Made by a program: the position numbers and the translations under genes
The notes under the pieces: generated by a model
Seen by the model: the letters and a program-made list of their open reading frames with translations, nothing else
Database searches by the model: none
What the model was told of the DNA's origin: nothing
Origin: Actinomadura macrotermitis
GTDB taxonomy: Bacteria > Actinomycetota > Actinomycetes > Streptosporangiales > Streptosporangiaceae
DNA: 64,000 nt
NCBI RefSeq assembly: GCF_009604375.1
Contig: NZ_WEGH01000002.1
Location: 1,822,073-1,886,072 of the forward strand
Reading direction: 5' to 3'
Shown here: piece after piece, positions 50,234 to 58,059 of the stretch
Layout of the letters: every line of letters begins with the position of its first letter
How positions within the stretch are numbered: the first letter of the stretch is position 1

Positions 50234-51514
50234 TCAGTCCTGGCTGAACCCGCTCTGCATCGAGGCCAGCTCGCTGTCGCTGATCCCCGCGACCTTGAAG
50301 TCGCTGTGCTGGTAGTACCGGCTGTTGGAGCCCCGCGAGAACGAGGCCCAGGCGCTGCTGCGCACCTCGCACTCGGCCCAGGTGCCGTCGCTGCCGGACA
50401 GCGTGACCGAGGTGGTGCACGAGCCGAGGTCACTGCCGGTGTAGGACCCGGCGGTGAGGCTGTAGCGCACCTCCACCCGCAGCGAGCCGCTGGTCGTCGT
50501 CAGCGCCCGCACCTTGCCGCGCACCCGGCACCCCGAGGAGTTGGCGTTGCACAGCTTGTGCTGGTACTCGGCGACCGTCGGGCGCACCGAGGAGTCGAAG
50601 GAGTCCTTCAGTTCGCCCACCTGGTTGCGCATCTCCGACACCGCGGTGCCGCCCTCGCTGCTGTCCTTGACGTCCACGTCGGCCGCGATACGCGGGAACG
50701 TGCTCTCGTAGCGCAGCAGCTCGGGGCTGTCGGAGTCGGAGAGGTAGAACGTGGCGAGCGCGCCGCTGAACTTCAGCGCCTTGCGGCCCTGCACGCTGGT
50801 CTTGGTCGGCTTGGTCTTCAGGATCGCGGCCTGGCGCAGCTTGCTCGCCAGCGCGGTCGGGGTCAGCCGCGAGAAGTCCAGGTCCAGGTCGGACGAGCCG
50901 ACCCGGCCCCACTGCTGACCGCTCAGGAAGTAGGGGTTGGAGGTGCTCGGCAGCTTGCGCTTCCAGAACGCGCTGTCGCCCTTGACGAACCGCTTGTCGT
51001 CGGCGGACAGCAGGGTGACGTTGTCGCCGTTCCAGGACACCGGGCCGCCGGCGCGGCCGCTCTTGGTGACGGTCACGTCGCCCTGCAGGGTGTCGGTGCC
51101 GCCGCTCAGCGTGCCCTTGTAGGTGAGCGCGCGGGCGGCGCCGACATCGGCGGCGGCGGCCTTCAGCTGCTCCTCGGGCGACTTGCCGCCCGACACCAGC
51201 ACGACCACCACGACCGCGATGAGCACGACCACCACGAGCACGCCGCCCACGATGAGGGCGACCAGCGCCCCGCCGCCGGAGCGCTTCGGCGGCGGCATGC
51301 CGGGCATGCCCGGGCCGCCCGGCCCGCCGGGAGGCGGCGGGTAGAAGGGGGGCGGGGTGCCGGGGCCGGGGGAGCCGAAGCCCTGGCCAGGGGGCGGGCC
51401 GGGCATCGCCGGGCCGCCGGGGCCACCGCCGGGCCCACCTGGACCGCTGGGCGGCGGCGGCCATGACGATCCCCCCGGGGGGTCCCAGCCCGGGGGAGGC
51501 GGTGGGTTGCTCAT
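50234..51514 (-). CDS. Membrane-anchored extracytoplasmic protein, paralogue of the preceding
   Basis: 426 residues from ATG 51514: about 75 residues of Pro/Gly-rich cytoplasmic sequence, a TM helix (ALVALIVGGVLVVVVLIAVVVVVLV), then a beta-rich domain (LTYKGTLSGGTDTLQGDVTVTKSGRAGGPVSWNGD) and a cysteine-containing C-terminal domain (HKLCNANSSGCRVRGKVRAL, GSCTTSVTL, WAECEVRSS) matching the cysteine pattern of the protein at 48958. Extracellular, probably disulfide-bonded. Function unknown. Divergent from the nuoA2 operon. Confidence 0.75.
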   Translation of the reverse strand: MSNPPPPPGWDPPGGSSWPPPPSGPGGPGGGPGGPAMPGPPPGQGFGSPGPGTPPPFYPPPPGGPGGPGMPGMPPPKRSGGGALVALIVGGVLVVVVLIAVVVVVLVSGGKSPEEQLKAAAADVGAARALTYKGTLSGGTDTLQGDVTVTKSGRAGGPVSWNGDNVTLLSADDKRFVKGDSAFWKRKLPSTSNPYFLSGQQWGRVGSSDLDLDFSRLTPTALASKLRQAAILKTKPTKTSVQGRKALKFSGALATFYLSDSDSPELLRYESTFPRIAADVDVKDSSEGGTAVSEMRNQVGELKDSFDSSVRPTVAEYQHKLCNANSSGCRVRGKVRALTTTSGSLRVEVRYSLTAGSYTGSDLGSCTTSVTLSGSDGTWAECEVRSSAWASFSRGSNSRYYQHSDFKVAGISDSELASMQSGFSQD

Positions 51515-51670
51515 CCGGTCACGTCCTTCCAGGTGAATGAACCCCAATTGTCTCCCTAGTGTGCAGCAAAAGGAGGTCAAGGGGGCCGGGCGACCTTGGA
51601 CGGATACGGGCTCGGCATCGTTCCGCGACCTCATGGATACTTGACGGACCGTCGTCCCGGAGGTCGCGCC

Positions 51671-52042
51671 GTGCAGGACTATTTCGATTCCTACGTCGTC
51701 GTGGTGGCGCTGCTGCTGATCGGCGGCGGCATCGTCGCGGGCGGCCTCACCGCCAACCGGCTGCTGCGGCCGAGCCGCCTCACCGATGAGAAACTCACCA
51801 CATACGAGTGCGGCGTCGACCCGGTCGGCGGCGACTGGGCCCAGTCCTACGTCCGCTACTACGTCTTCGCCTACCTGTACGTGGTGTTCGCGGTGGACGC
51901 GGTCTTCCTCTTCCCCTGGGCCACGATCTTCGCGGCGCCCGGCTACGGCATGACGACGCTCGGCGAGATGTTCGTCTTCCTGGGGTTCCTCGCGGTCGGG
52001 CTCCTCTACGCGGGCCGCAAGGGCGTCCTGTCGTGGGTCTGA
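51671..52042 (+). CDS. nuoA: NADH-quinone oxidoreductase subunit A (second cluster)
   Basis: 123 residues, three TM helices, with the family motif KLTTYECGVDPVGGDWAQSYVRYYVFAYLYVVFAVDAVFLFPWA. GTG 51671 gives the expected N-terminus; the open frame upstream is not NuoA-like. First gene of a second, incomplete nuo cluster. Confidence 0.95.
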   Translation: MQDYFDSYVVVVALLLIGGGIVAGGLTANRLLRPSRLTDEKLTTYECGVDPVGGDWAQSYVRYYVFAYLYVVFAVDAVFLFPWATIFAAPGYGMTTLGEMFVFLGFLAVGLLYAGRKGVLSWV

Positions 52043-52081
52043 CCTTCTGGGCTCCCCCGCGGGGCCTGTAAGAATGCTCTC

Positions 52082-53203
52082 GTGAGCACTGTGGATCTGC
52101 CCCCGCCGAGCGTCGGGCCCCTGTCGCGGCTGGCGCCGAAGCCGGTCAAGTTCGTGCTCAACTGGGGGCGCCGCTACTCCCTGTGGGTGTTCAACTTCGG
52201 TCTCGCCTGCTGCGCGATCGAGTTCATCGCCACCTCGATGAGCCGGCACGACTTCATCCGGCTCGGCGTCATCCCGTTCGCGCCCGGCCCCCGCCAGGCC
52301 GACCTGATGATCGTCTCGGGCACGGTCAGCGACAAGATGGCGCCCGCGGTGCGCCGGCTGTACGAGCAGATGCCCGAGCCCAAGTACGTGATCTCGTTCG
52401 GCGCCTGCTCCAACTGCGGCGGCCCGTACTGGGACTCCTACTGCGTGACCAAGGGCGTCGACCAGATCATCCCGGTGGACGTGTACGTCCCGGGCTGCCC
52501 GCCCCGCCCCGAGGCGCTGCTGCAGGGGATCGTGCACCTGCAGGAGAAGATCGCCGCCGAGTCGCTGGGCGACCGCTACCGGGGCGGCGGCGAACCGGTG
52601 TCACCGGCGCCGCCGTCGCGGCCACTGTCGGCCACGGTGCTGCGGCGGCCGCTGCAGCCCGCGCCGCCTGCCGAACCGCCCGCGCCGGCCGAGCCGGCCG
52701 GGGCCGCCGAGCCCGCCGAGCCCTCCGCGGACGACACCCCGACGATCGCGGTCCCGGTCGTCACCGAGCCGGAACCCGCGCCGCCCGCCGCGTCCGAGCC
52801 GCCCCCTGCGCCCGAGCCCACGGCGCCCGAGCCCACGGCGCCCGAGCCCACGGCGCCCCAGCCCACGGCGCCCCAGCCCACGGCGCCCCAGCCCACGGGC
52901 GGCCCTACCGACGTGACGATGCCCGTGGCCCCGGTCGACGTCCCTGGCGACACCAGGCCGCTCGACGACGAGCCCGAGCCGCCCGCCGCCCCCGGACCCA
53001 CAGCGCCCGAGCCCGCAGCGCCCGAACCCACGGGCGGCCCCACCGACGTCACGACCCCGCTGACCCCGGTCGACCCGGACCGCCCCCGCGGCGGGCGCCA
53101 GGACCACGACCCCTCGATCATCCCCGGCCTGTCGGACGACGACGCCGACGACCACGGCACCGGCGACCACGGCACCGGCGACCACGGGCGGAACGGCCGG
53201 TGA
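52082..53203 (+). CDS. nuoB: NADH-quinone oxidoreductase subunit B with long APEPT-repeat tail
   Basis: Residues 1-165 are a complete NuoB holding the N2 iron-sulfur cluster: Cys43 and Cys44 (CCAIEF), Cys109 (GACSNCGG) and Cys139 (PGCPPRPEALLQGI). The protein then runs on for about 200 residues of Pro/Ala/Glu-rich sequence with tandem TAPEP and TAPQP units and two GGPTDVT boxes. NuoB is normally 160-185 residues, so the tail is an unusual, probably disordered extension. GTG 52082; stop overlaps nuoC. Confidence 0.94.
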   Translation: MSTVDLPPPSVGPLSRLAPKPVKFVLNWGRRYSLWVFNFGLACCAIEFIATSMSRHDFIRLGVIPFAPGPRQADLMIVSGTVSDKMAPAVRRLYEQMPEPKYVISFGACSNCGGPYWDSYCVTKGVDQIIPVDVYVPGCPPRPEALLQGIVHLQEKIAAESLGDRYRGGGEPVSPAPPSRPLSATVLRRPLQPAPPAEPPAPAEPAGAAEPAEPSADDTPTIAVPVVTEPEPAPPAASEPPPAPEPTAPEPTAPEPTAPQPTAPQPTAPQPTGGPTDVTMPVAPVDVPGDTRPLDDEPEPPAAPGPTAPEPAAPEPTGGPTDVTTPLTPVDPDRPRGGRQDHDPSIIPGLSDDDADDHGTGDHGTGDHGRNGR

Positions 53204-53751
53204 GCGCCGCGCTGACGGACGCCTGGACCACCGGGTTCGGCGGCGAGGTCACCACCGAGGAGACCTTCGGCGGCCTGGCCGTCGGCGTGCCCGCCGACCG
53301 CTGGGTGGACGCGCTGGTCTTCGCCCGCGACGAGCTGGCCTGCGGCTTCTTCGACTGGCTGACCGGCGTGGACGAGGTCGACGAGGGCTTCGCGATCGTC
53401 GCGCACGTCTACTCCCTGGAGCGCCGCCACCACCTGCTCGTGCGGACGCGGGTGCCGCGCGCCGACCCCGTCCTCGCCACCGCGACCGGCGTGTACCGGG
53501 GCGCGAACTGGCACGAGCGCGAGACGTTCGAGATGTTCGGGGTGGTCTTCGAGGGCCACCCCAACCTGGTCCCGCTGCTGCTGCCCGAGGGGTTCGAGGG
53601 GCATCCGCTCCGCAAGGAGTTCGTCCTGGCGTCCCGGGTGGCCAAGCCGTGGCCGGGCGCCAAGGAACCGGGCGAGTCGGGCCACGGAGCGCCCAGCCGC
53701 CGCCGCGTGCGCCCGCCGGGCGTGCCCGACGACTGGGGGCCCCATGCCTGA
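53200..53751 (+). CDS. nuoC: NADH-quinone oxidoreductase subunit C (second cluster)
   Basis: 183 residues: VGVPADRWVDALVFARDELACGFFDWLTGVDEVDEGFAIVAHVYSLERRHHLLVRTRVPR and the signature GANWHERETFEMFGVVFEGHPNLVPLLLPEGFEGHPLRKEFVL. GTG 53200 overlaps the nuoB stop. Normally NuoC is followed by NuoD; here nuoH follows with an 8-base overlap, and no nuoD is present in the window. Confidence 0.94.
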   Translation: MSAALTDAWTTGFGGEVTTEETFGGLAVGVPADRWVDALVFARDELACGFFDWLTGVDEVDEGFAIVAHVYSLERRHHLLVRTRVPRADPVLATATGVYRGANWHERETFEMFGVVFEGHPNLVPLLLPEGFEGHPLRKEFVLASRVAKPWPGAKEPGESGHGAPSRRRVRPPGVPDDWGPHA

Positions 53752-54709
53752 CCTGCTGGTGATCGCGCTGAAGCTGGTGCTCGTCGCGGCCGGGTTCGCG
53801 GTGCTGCCGCTGCTGATCGGCCAGATCGAGCACAAGGCGATGGCGCACATGCAGGGCCGGCTCGGCCCGATGTACGCCGGCGGCTTCCACGGCTGGGCGC
53901 AGCTGGTCGCCGACGGGGTGAAGTTCGCGCAGAAGGAGGACGTCGTCCCGCGCGCCGCGGACCGGCGGATCTTCAAGCTGGCCCCGGCGGTGGCGCTGGT
54001 CCCCTACCTGCTGGCGCTGATCGTCATCCCGGTCGGCCCGGGCGGGCAGGTCGCGCTGGACCTCGGCCCGGGGGTGTTCTTCGCGCTCGCGGTGATGGGC
54101 ATCGGCGTGATCGGCGCGATCATGGCGGGCTGGGCGAGCGCGAACAAGTACTCGCTGCTCGGCGGGATGCGGGTCGCGGCGCAGCTGATGTCCTACGAGC
54201 TGCCGATGGTGTTCGCGGCGTCGTCGGCGGCGATGGCGGCCGGCACGCTGTCGCTGACCGGCATCGCGGAGCAGTGGCACTGGTGGTGGCTGCCGTGGCA
54301 GGGCATCGGCGCGGTGGTGTTCTTCACCGCCGGCCTGGCCGAGCTGCGCCGGCCGCCGTTCGACATGCCGGTCGCCGACTCCGAGATCATCTTCGGCCCG
54401 TACACCGAGTACGGCGGGCTGCGCTTCGCGTTCTTCCTGCTCGCCGAGTACGCGGGCATCCTGGTGCTGTGCGCGCTCACCACCGTGCTGTTCCTCGGCG
54501 GCTGGAAGGGCCCGTTCCTGGACACCGAGCTCGGCTGGCTGTGGACGCTGCTGAAGGTGTTCGCGCTGGCGTTCGTGGTGATCTGGCTGCGGGTCAGCTA
54601 CCCGCGGCTGCGCGAGGACCAGCTGCAGCGCCTGGCCTGGGTCTACCTCGTCCCGCTGTCGCTGGCGCAGCTGGCGCTGACCGGCGTGCTGAAGGTCGCG
54701 ACGGCCTGA
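53744..54709 (+). CDS. nuoH: NADH-quinone oxidoreductase subunit H (second cluster)
   Basis: 321 residues, eight TM helices; membrane anchor for the quinone site. Landmarks: IGQIEHKAMAHMQGRLGPMYAGGFHGWAQLVADGVKFAQKED, SYELPMVF, ELRRPPFDMPVADSEIIFGPYTEYGGLRFAFFLLAEYAG. All are conserved, including the acidic loop that lines the quinone channel in complex I. Followed by a gap filled with an SDR and a helix-hairpin-helix gene before nuoI. Confidence 0.94.
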   Translation: MPDLLVIALKLVLVAAGFAVLPLLIGQIEHKAMAHMQGRLGPMYAGGFHGWAQLVADGVKFAQKEDVVPRAADRRIFKLAPAVALVPYLLALIVIPVGPGGQVALDLGPGVFFALAVMGIGVIGAIMAGWASANKYSLLGGMRVAAQLMSYELPMVFAASSAAMAAGTLSLTGIAEQWHWWWLPWQGIGAVVFFTAGLAELRRPPFDMPVADSEIIFGPYTEYGGLRFAFFLLAEYAGILVLCALTTVLFLGGWKGPFLDTELGWLWTLLKVFALAFVVIWLRVSYPRLREDQLQRLAWVYLVPLSLAQLALTGVLKVATA

Positions 54710-54730
54710 TCCGGGTCCGCCGCCTCGGGT

Positions 54731-54747
54731 GACAACCGGCGGTTGTC
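54731..54747. promoter_or_regulatory. 17-bp palindrome before the SDR gene
   Basis: GACAACCG-G-CGGTTGTC, differing from the palindrome at 42408 only in the central base. It is followed by CCGGTTGTTGG and GCCCGGG-AC-GCCGGTTT at nearly the same spacing as there (45 versus 46 bases to the CGGTTT end). Shared operator. Confidence 0.7.
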
Positions 54748-54865
54748 GGGTCGGTGCGCCGGTTGTTGGGCAGGTGCCCGGGACGCCGGTTTCATGGCGG
54801 AACGCGTGGACCGGCCCCCGCGGGGGCCGCGTCCCGGTCACCGACTGGATTCCGGGAGCACCCCC

Positions 54866-55612
54866 ATGACACGTTTCACCGACAAGGTCGCGCTGGTCAC
54901 CGGCGGCACGAGCGGGATGGGGCTGGCCACCGCGCACCGCCTCGCCGCCGAGGGCGCCCACGTGGTCGTCACCGGCCGCGACCGGCGGCGCGTGGACGAG
55001 GCCGCCGCCGGGCTCGGCCCGCGCGCGCTCGGCGTGGTGGCGGACGCGGCCGACCTCGCCGCCCTGGACGCCCTGCGGGACACGGTCCAGGAGCGCCACG
55101 GCAGGCTGGACGTCGTCTTCGCCAACGCCGGGGTGGGCGCCTTCGCGCCCTTCGCCGACATCACCGAGGCCGGCTTCGACCGCGCCGTCGACGTGAACTT
55201 CAAAGGCGTGTTCTTCACGGTCCAGAAGCTGCTGCCGCTGATCGCCGACAACGGCTCCATCGTCATCAACGCCTCCTGGACGCTGCACCGTGGCAACGGC
55301 GTCCTCACGCTGTACGCGGCCACCAAGGCGGCCGCGCACAACCTGGCCCGCACCCTGGCGGCGGAGCTGGCGCCCCGGGGCATCCGCGTCAACTCCGTCA
55401 GCCCCGGGTACATCGACACGCCGATGTACCGGGGAGCAGGACTGAGCGAGGCGGAGGAGGCGGCCGTCACCGGCGGCATCGCGGCGGGCCGGCTCGGCCG
55501 GCCGGAGGAGGTCGCCGCGGCGGTGGCGTTCCTGGCCTCGGCCGAGGCGTCCTACGTCAACGGCCAGGACCTGGTGGTCGACGGCGGGCTGGTGGCCGCG
55601 GTCCCCGCCTGA
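54866..55612 (+). CDS. Short-chain dehydrogenase/reductase
   Basis: 248 residues of the classical SDR type: TGGTSGMG cofactor loop (12-19) with Arg38 and Arg40-42 suggesting NADPH, FANAG, Ser137, Tyr150 and Lys154 (YAATK), and C-terminal VNGQDLVVDGGLVA. GGGAG precedes ATG 54866 by 8 bases. It sits inside the nuo cluster but has its own palindrome-bearing promoter, identical in design to that of the MDR oxidoreductase at 42481, so it is regulated with that gene rather than with nuo. Substrate unknown. Confidence 0.92.
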   Translation: MTRFTDKVALVTGGTSGMGLATAHRLAAEGAHVVVTGRDRRRVDEAAAGLGPRALGVVADAADLAALDALRDTVQERHGRLDVVFANAGVGAFAPFADITEAGFDRAVDVNFKGVFFTVQKLLPLIADNGSIVINASWTLHRGNGVLTLYAATKAAAHNLARTLAAELAPRGIRVNSVSPGYIDTPMYRGAGLSEAEEAAVTGGIAAGRLGRPEEVAAAVAFLASAEASYVNGQDLVVDGGLVAAVPA

Positions 55613-55618
55613 CCCCGG

Positions 55619-56395
55619 TCAGGCCAGGAAGATCGCGTACTCGGCGATCGCGGGGAGCATGCCCGGCGGCAGGTCGATGTCGACCGCCATCTCCTCGGCG
55701 GAGACGAAGCCGCCCTGCTCGGACCGGCGGGCCACGATCCGCTCGACCAGCGGCCCGGTCATGCCGGGCAGCTGGCCGAGGGCGGCCGGCGGCGCGTGGT
55801 TGACGTCGACCAGGCCGCCGTCGTCGTAGGCGCGCGGCAGGTCGGGGCGGCCGATCCGCAGCTCGTGCGCGAGCGCGGGGTCCTCGGCGGCGAGCGTGCG
55901 CGCCTCGTCGCGCAGCACCTTGCGGTACTTGGCGGCCTGGACGGCGTGCTCGTTCACCCGGTTGCGCGGGTTGCCGCGCGGGAAGACGCTCGGCCGGACG
56001 GCGAACGCGTGCGCCGTCCCGGCGATCCACAGCATCAGCATCATGAGGGCGCCGAGCGGTCCGAGAATGCTGCCCGCGTCCATCAGCACCAGCGCGCCGA
56101 GGGTGGCCAGGCCGTAGCCGGCGGCGGTCGCGCCGAGGTTCCACGAACCGCGCCGGACCGCCGCGTACAGGAACGAAAAGGGCGTGCCGAAACCGAACGT
56201 CAGGAACGGCGTGAACGCCCACAGCAGGCCCTGCGGCGCGTCCTGCGGGCCCACCGGGACGGGCTGCACCAGCGGCGGCATCGGGTACGGCGGCTGCGGG
56301 CCGGGCGGCGGGCGGTGCGCCCGCGGTGGCCGTGGCGGGTAGGGCGGCGGCGTGTTTCCAGACGGGCCGAAATGGCCGTTGGGGTAGTTGTGCAC
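55619..56395 (-). CDS. Membrane protein with C-terminal helix-hairpin-helix (ComEA-like) domain
   Basis: 258 residues from GTG 56395 (GAGGTGGGG upstream). Pro/His-rich start, two TM helices (FLTFGFGTPFSFLYAAV and LATLGALVLMDAGSILGPLGALMMLMLWIAG), and a C-terminal helix-hairpin-helix DVNHAPPAALGQLPGMTGPLVERIVARRSEQGGFVSAEEM, the DNA-binding motif of ComEA-type proteins, here predicted on the cytoplasmic side. Antisense within the nuo cluster, convergent with the SDR gene (6-bp gap) and divergent from nuoI. Function unknown. Confidence 0.8.
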   Translation of the reverse strand: MHNYPNGHFGPSGNTPPPYPPRPPRAHRPPPGPQPPYPMPPLVQPVPVGPQDAPQGLLWAFTPFLTFGFGTPFSFLYAAVRRGSWNLGATAAGYGLATLGALVLMDAGSILGPLGALMMLMLWIAGTAHAFAVRPSVFPRGNPRNRVNEHAVQAAKYRKVLRDEARTLAAEDPALAHELRIGRPDLPRAYDDGGLVDVNHAPPAALGQLPGMTGPLVERIVARRSEQGGFVSAEEMAVDIDLPPGMLPAIAEYAIFLA

Positions 56396-56510
56396 GGGCC
56401 CCACCTCGTCTCGTGGCTCGCCGCCGGGATGGGCCGCCGAGACGGAGCCCACACCTCCTTCGACGTATACCACCCCCGCCGCGTTCCCCCACGGCACCGC
56501 GTACGGAATC

Positions 56511-57182
56511 ATGTACGCCGTGGGACGGCTACCAGGAAGCGGACTGGCCAAGGGCCTGGCCGTCACGATGCGCGCGATGACGCGGCGCTCCATCACGCGT
56601 CAGTACCCGGAGGTGCAGCCTGACCTGGCACCGCGCAGCCGGGGGGTGATCGCGTTGCTGGAGGAGAACTGCACCGTCTGCATGCTGTGCGCGCGCGAAT
56701 GCCCGGACTGGTGCATCTACATCGACTCGCACAAGGAGACGCTGCCCGCCGAGGGCGGCGGCCGGGCCCGCACCCGCAACGTGCTGGACCGCTTCGCGAT
56801 CGACTTCGCGCTGTGCATGTACTGCGGCATCTGCATCGAGGTCTGCCCCTTCGACGCGCTGTTCTGGTCGCCGGAGTTCGAGTACGCCGAGTACGACATC
56901 AACGAGCTCACCCATGAGAAGGACCGGCTGCGCGAGTGGATGTGGACGGTCCCGCCGCCGCAGCCCCCCGACCCGCTGGGCGAGCCGCCCAAGGAGATCG
57001 CCACGGCGGAGAAGGCGGCCGCCCGGCCGGCGCGCGCCGCCGCCGCCGCGCCGAAGGCGCGCCGCGCTGAAGCTCCGGCCCCTGAAGCTCCGGCCCCTGA
57101 AGCACAGGCTCCTGAAGCACGGGCCCCTGAAACACCGGCCCCCGGCAAGCCGGCCACCGGCGGAGACGAGGGACCCGCATGA
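56511..57182 (+). CDS. nuoI: NADH-quinone oxidoreductase subunit I with Pro/Ala/Glu tail
   Basis: 223 residues from ATG 56511 (GTG 56520 possible). Two 4Fe-4S motifs: CTVCMLCARECP and CMYCGICIEVCP, with SRGVIALLEEN before the first and FDALFWSPEFEYAEYD after the second, as in actinobacterial NuoI. The C-terminus carries five 15-base repeats coding APAPE/A-type units (about 57070-57145), so it has a low-complexity tail like NuoB of this cluster. Stop overlaps nuoJ (ATGA). Confidence 0.94.
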   Translation: MYAVGRLPGSGLAKGLAVTMRAMTRRSITRQYPEVQPDLAPRSRGVIALLEENCTVCMLCARECPDWCIYIDSHKETLPAEGGGRARTRNVLDRFAIDFALCMYCGICIEVCPFDALFWSPEFEYAEYDINELTHEKDRLREWMWTVPPPQPPDPLGEPPKEIATAEKAAARPARAAAAAPKARRAEAPAPEAPAPEAQAPEARAPETPAPGKPATGGDEGPA

Positions 57183-57694
57183 GCGGACAGGATGTCGTCT
57201 TCGTCCTCCTCGGGGCGGTCGCGATCGGCTCCGGGGTGCTCGTCGTGACGACCCGGCAGATCGTGCACGCCGCCCTGTGGCTGGTGGTGTCCTTCGGCGC
57301 GCTGGCCGGCGGCTACCTGGTGCTCACCGCCGAGTTCGTGGCGTGGGTGCAGGTGCTGATCTACGTCGGCGCGGTCGTGGTGCTGCTGCTCTTCGGCATC
57401 ATGCTGACCCGCGCCCCGATCGGGGCGGCGGCCGACCTGGACTCGGGCAACCGCTGGGCCGCGCTCGCCGTCGCGCTCGGCACCGCCGCGGTGCTGGTCA
57501 CGGTGCTCGTGATGGGCTTCGGTCACGCCTACAAACCGCTCAAGGCGGGCGGCGGGTCGGCGGAGGAGCTCGGCGCGAGCGTCTTCCGCACCTGGGTGCT
57601 CCCGTTCGAGGTGCTCTCGGTGCTGCTGCTGGCGGCGCTGGTGGGCGCGATCGTACTGTCGCGGTCCGACATCGGCGCGAGGAAGGGCGGCTGA
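57179..57694 (+). CDS. nuoJ: NADH-quinone oxidoreductase subunit J
   Basis: 171 residues, five TM helices: VVFVLLGAVAIGSGVLVVTTRQIVHAALWLVVSFGALAGGYLVLTAEFVAWVQVLIYVGAVVVLLLFGIMLTR is the conserved core with the pi-bulge helix 3. ATG 57179; stop overlaps nuoK. Shorter than NuoJ of many actinomycetes, which have extended C-termini. Confidence 0.94.
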   Translation: MSGQDVVFVLLGAVAIGSGVLVVTTRQIVHAALWLVVSFGALAGGYLVLTAEFVAWVQVLIYVGAVVVLLLFGIMLTRAPIGAAADLDSGNRWAALAVALGTAAVLVTVLVMGFGHAYKPLKAGGGSAEELGASVFRTWVLPFEVLSVLLLAALVGAIVLSRSDIGARKGG

Positions 57695-58059
57695 TGCACA
57701 TCATCTACCCGGCGGTCGTGTCGGCCCTGCTGTTCGCGGTGGGCGTGTACGGCGTGCTGGCCCGCCGCAACGCGATCCTGGTGCTGATGGCGGTCGAGCT
57801 GATGCTGAACGCCGTCAACCTCAACCTCGTCGCGTTCGACGTGTGGTGGCGCGACCGGCTGCACGGCGGCCAGGTGCTCACCCTGTTCACCATCGTCATC
57901 GCCGCCGCCGAGGTCGGCCTCGGCCTGGCGATCGTGCTGCTGGTCTACCGCAACCGGAAGGTGGTCGACGTGGACCGGCTGCGCGAGCTGTCCGAGGACC
58001 CCGCGCCCGCGGCCGGCCAGGACGCCGAGCCCGCCAAGGTGACGGAGGGCGCCGCGTGA
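57694..58059 (+). CDS. nuoK: NADH-quinone oxidoreductase subunit K
   Basis: 121 residues, three TM helices, with the two conserved membrane glutamates in VELMLNAVNLN and AAAEVGLGLAIVLLVYR that link proton channels. A 20-residue acidic/Ala tail is added compared with the usual 100 residues. ATG 57694 overlaps nuoJ stop (TGATG). Confidence 0.95.
   Translation: MHIIYPAVVSALLFAVGVYGVLARRNAILVLMAVELMLNAVNLNLVAFDVWWRDRLHGGQVLTLFTIVIAAAEVGLGLAIVLLVYRNRKVVDVDRLRELSEDPAPAAGQDAEPAKVTEGAA

Noticed and set aside
48484..50247. 587-codon plus-strand frame upstream of and opposite the envelope protein gene
   Set aside because: Composition is typical of GC-driven open frames, and it crosses a hairpin and the real minus-strand gene.
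52601..53185. Minus-strand Gly/Arg repeat frame opposite the nuoB tail
   Set aside because: Mirror of the TAPEP-coding repeats; no start signal.
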